Below, in pieces: positions 57,132 to 64,000 of a stretch of 64,000 nucleotides of DNA (its first letter is position 1; every line of letters starts with the position of its first letter). A model generated the notes under the pieces. That model did not search any database and had not been told where the DNA came from. It was given only the letters and a program-made list of their open reading frames with translations. The position numbers and the translations under genes are program-made. The DNA is from Romanomermis culicivorax (lineage: Eukaryota > Nematoda > Enoplea > Mermithida > Mermithidae): assembly GCA_963922205.1 (NCBI GenBank), contig CAWUHX010000021.1:1879027-1943026 (forward strand), written 5' to 3'.

Positions 57132-57489
57132 TTAACTGAATTTAGGACGGAATTTGGCTCTCTCTAAAAAATTTGTTGACAGTTTTTCTTCTTGAACTTT
57201 ATTTTCGTGATTATTCGATTTCTCTGTTACTGAATTTTCAACATTATCCGAACTTGTGACGGCTGTCGAAAAACTCGAATCATCGCGTAATTTATCTGAA
57301 AAATTTCGACGTGTTTCACGACAATCCGTTCCATGTTATTCGATGTATTAGCACTTTTTACGCCACTCATCCTTCTCTGCTCAATTTCGGTTTGAATGGC
57401 AGATTCGACGACGTCGATTTTCGATTCTTTGACAACAATTTTGGTGGGATAATGAGCGGAAGTTTGTGTTGAACGGTCAATTTCTTCGT
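57132..57489 (-). CDS. 3' end of an unidentified host gene, two exons
   Basis: An exon after a TTTACAG acceptor (57355-57489; includes HYPTKIVVKESKIDVVESAIQTEIEQ) joins in phase, over an intron with TTTTTCAG, to a last exon (57132-57295) ending FLERAKFRPKFS and TAA. The protein is Ser/Asn/Glu-rich and looks disordered. Upstream exons would lie beyond the composite repeat or be lost. No family recognised. Confidence 0.4.
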
Positions 57490-57679
57490 CTGTAAATGGA
57501 TTAAGTAGTTTTGGAATTCACAAATCAAGGCGCACTTTTGTATAAAAAACTGCTTGATGATATTCCCGTCTAACCTTCATTTGGGATCAATTTGTGTGAA
57601 AATATCATGCATGGGAACTATTGACTTACGTCATAGGTGGCGCGATAGCGTCAACCTATAATATACTTGGCCCTCAAAT

Positions 57680-59700
57680 TTCATGTCCCCCCTCTAGAGC
57701 CAAAATGGTAAGAGCTAGGCATTTCGGGCATAGGGGCAAACTATGGGGTACCTTTTGTCATTTAGCCTCTATCTGCAAGTGGTGCTCGGTGGGGCCCCCA
57801 AAACATGCAAAAAACACACTTTTTGAGGCCCCATAGTTCCACTATGCCCAGCAATGGGTATGCCGTATCCAACCTCCATATTTCGGCCTAAGCATCTTGG
57901 GGGTGCAATATTTCAAATGCGGTTTTTACTTTTTTTGAAATATGGCCTCAATTCAATTATATGGTTGTCCGAAGTCCCGAGAACCGCGAAATTTGGCAAT
58001 TTTGTTATATAAACTTAACGGCTTAAAAAAAATAACTTCTTGCAGCACAGTGCACTACGGTGCCCGAATTTTTTGTAGTTTCAATTGAACCGGTAGCCTT
58101 ATTGGGATTTTTGGGGTGTAAGGGTTTTCGACCATGGGAACTCCATGGACGCGGTCACTTTACACAAAAAAATCATCATTAATTTAAATGAAGGTACTCC
58201 CGTGACTTTTTGGAGGAAAGGGTTTTCGACCATTGGGAATTCGATGGACGCGGTCATTTTACACAAAAAATTATCTCGAATGTAAACCTGCGTATTTTCG
58301 CGATTTTTATAGGTGGAAGGGGTTTTTAAGCACTAGGAATTCAATGGACGCGATCACTTTACACAAAAAATCATCATTGATGTAAATGAGGGTATTTCTG
58401 TGAATTTTTGGAGGAAGGGGCTTTCGACCATTGGGAATTGGATTGATGCAGTCACTTTACACGAAAAATTATTCTGGGTGTAAACAAGCGTATTTTTCTA
58501 ATTTTTCTGTATGCGGTCACTTTACACAAAAAAATTATTGTGGGTGTAAATAAGCGTATTTGCGTGATTTTTTGGTTCAAGGGGTTTTCGACCATTGGGA
58601 ATTCAATGAACGCGGTCACTTTACACAAAAATTACCTGGAGTGTAAACGAGCGTATATTAGTGATAATTTTGAGGAAGGGGTTTTCAACCACAATGAATT
58701 TAATGAACGTGGTCACTTTACACAAAAAAATCATCATTAATGTTAATGAATGTACTCTCATGACTTTTTGCAGGAAAGAGTTTTTGACCATTGGGAATTC
58801 GGTGAACGCGGTCATTCTACACGAAAAAAAATTATCCCGGGTGTAAACAAGCATATTTTGTGATAATTTGTGGCAAGGAGTTTTGGACCACGGGAATTTA
58901 ATGAATGCGATCACTTTGAACACAAAATTATATTGAGTGTATACGAATGTATTTCTGCGATTTTTGGAGGAAGAGGTTTCTGACCATATGAAATTCGATG
59001 GACACAGTTACTTCACACAAAAAAATTGTGTGTAAACCGAGGTATTTCTACGGTTTTTGGGTTGACGGATTCTTGATCATGGGGAATTCAATGGAAACGG
59101 TCACTTTACACTGTCTTTACAACGTGTTTTAAGTTCTATGTAATTTACACATCTTTTACTTTTACCGAAAGTGAGAATTCGTAGCTTTAAGGTTGTTTTT
59201 TGTTTCTTTGATGTGAAGATAATCAAATCTAAAACTTTAATGTGCTTCTACGAACGTTTTCATGCATGGCCGAGGCCCACTAAAAAGAGGTGGACTAGTT
59301 TATTTGAAAACGCCCCGATGGAGCAGAAAAAAGAAGAATATACTTGCTTGAATAGTTGTCAAGCTAGAAAAAGAAATGGACTAGATTTTTGAGAACTTGT
59401 GTAAGAGATGAAAAAATTCACTTACGCTACATGTTGGATTTTCATTCTTTCTCAAAAAAATTTTCCATGTCTGTGAAAAAATATATTCTACAGTTGAGTG
59501 CATCAAACACTTTCCAACCAAACATGTGCATCTCCGAAATTTTGAGGGGAATACAGGGATGAACCTGAATTTTTTGGCGTTTTTTGAGACAAATTCAAAA
59601 AAAATTGACCAAAAATTTTTTGTTCATAAATTTTCCAGTTTCAAAACTCTTGGGGTAGTTTGTATTCCCCCAATGTTATTCCAAAGTCTTCCCCGTGTAG
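57680..59700 (+). repeat. Composite interspersed repeat, copy 2
   Basis: Same block order as 3,225-5,240: head with GGTGCTCGGTGGGG, satellite array, GAGGCCCACTAAAAAGAGG block, then GATTTTTGAGAACTTG tail and CTTGGGGTAG. It lacks the TAGTCTG MITE present in copy 1. Confidence 0.65.
58090..59110 (+). repeat. Satellite array, unit about 100 bp, about ten copies
   Basis: Units repeat CGGTCACTTTACACAAAAAA, then GGTGTAAACAAGCGTATTTT, then GAAGGGGTTTTCGACCATTG with 91-105 bp spacing and one short unit. It is the same family as 3,780-4,460 but longer. Small ORFs inside are artefacts. Confidence 0.85.
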
Positions 59701-60038
59701 CCTCTTTGCAAAGATCATCAAGCGCTGAAAATTTGTGAGCATACTCAAATAACGTTCAACAATTTTTCGACAAAAAGTCTATTGATTAGGAAATTTTGTG
59801 TAAACGATATGGACGACAATGCTAACTTTTCTAATTCTGAAGAAAAAACGGGATTACCATTATCAATTCCAACTTTTCCGACTTCAATGAAACAAACTTA
59901 CATCTTTCGTGATATTCTTGCCTGTAGGTACTAAATCCACTTCCCATATTCTAATGATGATTTCGTCCTTAAAAACACGTATACTCTATTTTCTTGAAAT
60001 GCTTGTAAATATTGACAGTGAAAAGACACACTATTTTA

Positions 60039-60281
60039 TAGTCTGTTTAAAAAAAAGCTTTCCAATAGAAAAGTTACACAAATCAGTACTGTCGTCAAAA
60101 TCATTTACATAGAGCTCTTATCGTAAAATTTGTCACTTGAAAAATTGCTAAAGGTGAGTTCAGTATGTTTACGAATTTCCAGTCCTATATGGCATACTGT
60201 TTATAAGAAAATCGTGAAAATCTGAAACACTACTTGCCTTTCACTTTCATTATTTGGAAGCAATTCAAGAAAAACAGACTA
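60039..60281. mobile_element. TAGTCTG family MITE
   Basis: Bounded by TAGTCTGTTTAAAAAAAAGC and AAAACAGACTA, with TA flanks. Partial relatives flank it (about 59,725-59,850 and 60,330-60,430), and a fragment is at 55,600-55,665. Confidence 0.8.
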
Positions 60282-60439
60282 TATATTCATACGATGTTCT
60301 ACTGGACTATATGTTACACTAACAGTTTGTTGAATAAAAATCTACCTTAAAAGCTTTGTCTAAACGATTCTGACGACAGTTCAGTATTTGCCATTTTTCC
60401 GGTTTACAAGCATTTTACAAAAAAAACTATACAATAATA

Positions 60440-62098
60440 TGAATGCCGGAGATTCTTTAATGAAAAATTGACCAAATTTATCACCGTTTTCGTCAATATG
60501 AATCCTCGAAACAGATCAAAATTACCATACATAATGCACTAAAGTTATCAAATCAAAGCAGCTTTTCTGCACACGCCATTATGTTGGGCTCTCTTTCAAA
60601 TGATCGCCCATTTGCCGAAGATGGTGGCCATGGAGCCTGTTGCTCTGGCGATAAAAGCGCGCTGAAACTTGCTAAAACGCGATGCATATGCTGTGATCGT
60701 TTTCTGGGAAGCGAAAGAATGATTCGTAACCATTATGGCTGAACATAAAATTCGAGGAATAAAAAATAAGAGCCCACTACACATTTGGAGCATGAGTGCA
60801 GATCGATGTGACATGTTTCCGAAGATTTTACCAAATTACGTGGATATCGCAGGTAACAGTAGTTTTCTTGGCTATTCTTGTTATGCCATCCACCAAAAAA
60901 CCGAACCATGAATACGCGGATGGACGGACGATGTCAGAATAGCTGCCTAACTGTATAGCACGAAATGCGAGAAAGGCCACTTGAAAAAAATCGTTACTTT
61001 CGAACAGGATGCACAACATTTTTTCAAGATGTATCGCAAAAATTTCAAGATGCTTCGCAAAAATTTCAAGATGAATCAAGAAAAATCAAGATGTAAGGAT
61101 TGTCCGATGTTCGATTTCTTTTCAAGTGCATCACATTTTTTTCAAGGTAATCTTGAAAAAAATCAAAAGCCAATCAAAACGTTGCTCCGCCTCCTATGTT
61201 TATATATGCTGTTATCTTTCAAAGTGGATTTCTGAGGTCCGGCTTGCTTGCGAAGGGCACCCTTGGTTTTTACGGAAGGTGGCAAGGGCAGGGGCTATTT
61301 TGCACGGGGAATCCAATGGACATATTGATTTTTCATAAAAAATGTTATTTTCCGTGATTTTTCAGGAAAACCAAAAATGCTTGTTTTTCACCCAAATTTC
61401 AGTAATTCTGGAGAATAATCACAATTTCGGGCTCTGTTGGCTGTTCTAAGATCACTCCATACCTGCTCAGGAACCCGATAAAGAAACGGTAATTTGAATC
61501 CTTTTCCGATACTGTATTTTGGGTGAAAAACAATCATTTTTGACGTTTCCCTGAAAAATCTTCAGAAATAAAATTTTTTAGGAAAAGTCAATATGTGCAT
61601 TGGATTCTCTGTGTAGAATAACCTCTCCACTTCGACCAAGGCCCATAAAAACCAAGGATGCCCTCTTCCAGCAAGCCGTGACCCAATAAATCCACTTCAA
61701 AGGGTTTCCATATATATAAACATAGGAGTTTCCGTATATGTAAACATAGGAGTGGTCGTGTTACTGTAGGTGGAAAAGGAGAATTGATGATTAACAGAAA
61801 ATGGAAAAGGAAAACTAAAGTAAACAAAAAATTGAAAAGAAAGTTTCAGAAATTTTCATCCTTCGATGTGCTACCCATTTTGATTTTTTTTCAAGATGGA
61901 ATCTTGATTTTTTTTAAAGATTATCCAGAAAACATGCGATGTACATGAAAAAATATCGAGCATCCAAAAACTCTTACACCTAGATTTTTTTGCAAAGCAT
62001 CTTGAAATTTTTGCAAAGCATCATGAAATTTCTGCGATGCATCTTGACAAAAGTTGTGCAACATCTTCTGAGGTAACGATTTTTTTTCAAGTTGTGGC
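60440..62098. other. Repeat-rich DNA before the second Polinton, no gene
   Basis: Contains the GCAAAAATTTCAAGATGC repeat, and an inverted pair around 61,260-61,330 and 61,590-61,680: GGGCACCCTTGGTTTTTACGG against a complementary stretch, with GGAATCCAATGGACATATTG against its complement. A TIR-like fragment GGTGGAAAAGGAGAATTGATG (about 61,770) resembles part of the Polinton TIR, so Polinton debris is present. Confidence 0.45.
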
Positions 62099-62830
62099 AG
62101 TAGTAAGGCCGGCCTGTATAGGTCGTATGGTTAAGGATATCCCTATCTTTTGTGTACAACCTATAATTTGTCATTTTTGGCCGATTTATAGGTCGTATGG
62201 TAAGCATACACAGTCGATTTTTTTGTCGATTTATGAGTTGTATGGTAAAGCATACAGGTTTGGTAGTTACCATAAGAGTAGAATTATGGTAATTTTTGGA
62301 TTACAGTAATAGTGGAGTTAGGGTAATGCTTGTGTTACCGTAGGTGGAAAAGGAAAATTGATGATGAACAAAAAATGGAAAAGGAAAACTAAAGTAAACA
62401 AAAAATTGAAAAGAAATAAAAAACAAAAAAGAAAGCATGCATAAAAAACGACTTCCTCCATGGCCAGATGAGTCTTTAAAAAATTTCGGCCCAGGGACCC
62501 CCTTTGACAAAAGGGCCCCACCTGCGGGCATAAATATGTTTGGAGGTCCCATTCCTGAATAATCATTCCACTCAGTGAATGTCAGATTGGTCAGTAATGG
62601 CCCATTCTATGCATAAAATCCCGAAAAAGTTTATATGTGATGAAACATTATTCCTATGGGTGCATGCGTATAAAGTTGATAACCTGCAAAAAATGACCAA
62701 AAAAGCTCTTTTATAGAAAAATGACTAGAATGAGCCAAGCATAAAAAGGGTGTAGAAAATTTGGAGAGTTCAAAAAATCTTTATGTAACAAAAGAAAAAC
62801 TTTTGAAACAATGTATCATTTTTGTTTTAT
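62099..62830 (+). repeat. Left terminal inverted repeat of the second Polinton
   Basis: Homologous to 9508-10335. It carries fewer TTTATAGGTCGTA units and a single AGCTCTTTTATAGAAAAATGAC block rather than two. Confidence 0.8.
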
Positions 62831-63542
62831 TGCAAAAAAAATCATTTAGCCCAACTACAAAAATAAAAAAGGAAAAGTAATAAAGTAAGCAAAACTGGAA
62901 AAACAAAAAGAAAGCATGTATAGAAAACAACATCCTCCACCCATGGAGGAAGTCTTCCAAAAAAAGTATCCTCAGGCTCCAAAATGAGAGGTGCGCCATC
63001 TGTACCCTCAGGCTCCAAAATGAGAGGTGCACCACACTTTAGATACAAAAAGGAACTGTCCTTGATGTAAAAACGGTAATTGATACTACAAAAATAGATG
63101 AATGAAAAAAGAAAAAAAGAAAAAAAGAAAGAGAACATAGAGTGCATATACACAAAAACTGTACCAGAGGTTAAAGATCTACTAAATCATAGAGGCTAGA
63201 CATACATACAGGATACTCTCTGTATAGAAAATTGATACATCTTATAATGCATAATGATTTATACAGGTAAATGTGTGATTTTGTATACGAACTGTTTTGC
63301 AGAACAAACATAAAATAGGTTAGACAGCTGAAGCCCATTTAGATCATAAAACCAATTAGAAATGCTAGAGAAGGTCAAAGGTTCTATAAGAGATGGTAGC
63401 AAGAGACGCTTTACCAAAACAATTAAGGTGGTGCTTGTTTTTGATAGTTTTCTGGGATAACCTAGAACCTTCAAATAAAAACCGAAAAGATTCAACCAAA
63501 AAAGCAGGAAAAACCAGAAAAGGGTTAATGAGAGAAAAGAGG

Positions 63543-63550
63543 TATAAATA
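63543..63550 (+). promoter_or_regulatory. TATA box matching 11,287
   Basis: TATAAATA in the same GAGGTATAAATAG context as the first element, 70 bp before the homologous ATG. Confidence 0.55.
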
Positions 63551-63619
63551 GGAAAAATAGAAGAAGAAGAATCATTTTTTGATTCATGTGCAATGACAAT
63601 GATGACAACTATGAAAAAA

Positions 63620-64000
63620 ATGGAAGCAATATTTACAGCATTTATTGCCTCATTGAGGGCGGCTTACATGGCATATGGTACATTGATATTATGAATATAT
63701 TTCAATTTTCAAAATTAATATGAATACAATTTAAATATTAAAAATATTATTATTATTAATTTAGAGCCATTTTAAATGACAATCGACGTCGACGAATTGG
63801 CATCAGTATTTTGGGAGGAGGCATCCGTAGAGTTCAAAAACTGGTGGAAAAGCCAGTATGGGGAGCAATATCTGGCTAGGACAAAACCCTTTTGGGGTTT
63901 CATGAAACGCCTATGCCCGATGTTCGAAAACTGCATGCTGGACGACGAACAATTAGCCTCGCACCTGTGGAATATCCTCCCTCCCTGTGTGAGGACTCAA
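63620..64000 (+). pseudogene. Second copy of the unknown two-exon Polinton gene, early stop, truncated by window
   Basis: Exon 1 63620-63677 has the same 58-nt length and GGTAC donor as in the first element. The acceptor is at 63,761-63,764 (TTAG) and exon 2 runs past the window. A TAA at 63773-63775 interrupts the frame just after the splice, yet downstream the motifs FWEEAS, FKNWWKSQ, KPFWGFMK and ASHLWNILP are preserved. An ATG directly after the stop (63776) could restart exon 2, so a shortened product is possible. Confidence 0.65.

Larger units (their letters stand above)
62099..64000 (+). mobile_element. Left end of a second, diverged Polinton, cut by the window edge
   Basis: Starts AGTAGTAAGGCCGGCCTG exactly like the first element and follows it in order: TTTATAGGTCGTA repeats, GC-rich block, AAAAATGACCA blocks, GGAGGAAGTC block, TATA box and the unknown two-exon gene. 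Substitutions and indels are scattered throughout (identity perhaps 80-90 percent by eye), so it is a related but distinct copy. The preceding six bases, TGTGGC (62093-62098), would be the target duplication if the far end is intact. Confidence 0.88.

Noticed and set aside
58540-58923. ORFs on both strands in the satellite array
   Set aside because: They simply read through the repeated units.
62301-63153. Minus-strand Phe-rich ORFs near the second Polinton end
   Set aside because: Composition bias of the A-rich TIR and spacer; not conserved as protein in the first element.

Overview
The window reads as animal, most likely nematode, nuclear DNA. It is AT-rich, its short introns (about 45-70 bp) have GTAAGT-like donors and TTTTCAG-like acceptors, and interstitial runs of the nematode telomere unit (GCCTAA/TTAGGC) occur. 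No bacterial-style genes, rRNA, tRNA or CRISPR were seen. All identifications come from reading motifs and splice junctions; no search was run.

Layout. 1-9.4 kb is repeat-rich intergenic DNA with small non-autonomous transposons (MITEs), a composite repeat carrying a roughly 100-bp satellite, and two weak host exon candidates. 9,508-29,010 is a complete Polinton/Maverick (giant virus-like transposon): 19,503 bp, long terminal inverted repeats (TIRs), a 6-bp target duplication TACATC, and insertion into a 245-bp MITE. The minus strand carries a dense, overlapping block: major capsid protein, small basic protein, penton-like minor capsid protein, membrane protein, adenain-like protease, chromodomain integrase, several Polinton genes of unknown function and the packaging ATPase. 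The plus strand carries protein-primed DNA polymerase B in about 11 exons. A further two-exon plus-strand gene (11,359-11,789) that I do not recognise lies behind the left TIR and recurs in a second element.

The Polinton is decaying. In-frame stops interrupt the basic protein, penton, protease, integrase and polymerase (three times), and two other genes carry frameshifts. The capsid protein, packaging ATPase and some small ORFs remain open.

29.3-40.0 kb holds a multi-exon minus-strand gene for a PDE10-type cyclic nucleotide phosphodiesterase (two GAF domains plus catalytic domain). Its stop codon is 268 bp from the Polinton end. 45.0-49.4 kb holds a four-exon dual-specificity phosphatase with a 1.35-kb TIR transposon in its first intron. 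49.8-50.8 kb is a long-TIR element with a small zinc-finger-like ORF. 55-57.5 kb has fragments of unrecognised host genes. 57.6-59.6 kb is a second copy of the composite satellite repeat. At 62,099 a second, diverged Polinton begins and runs off the window, with the unknown two-exon gene in the same place.
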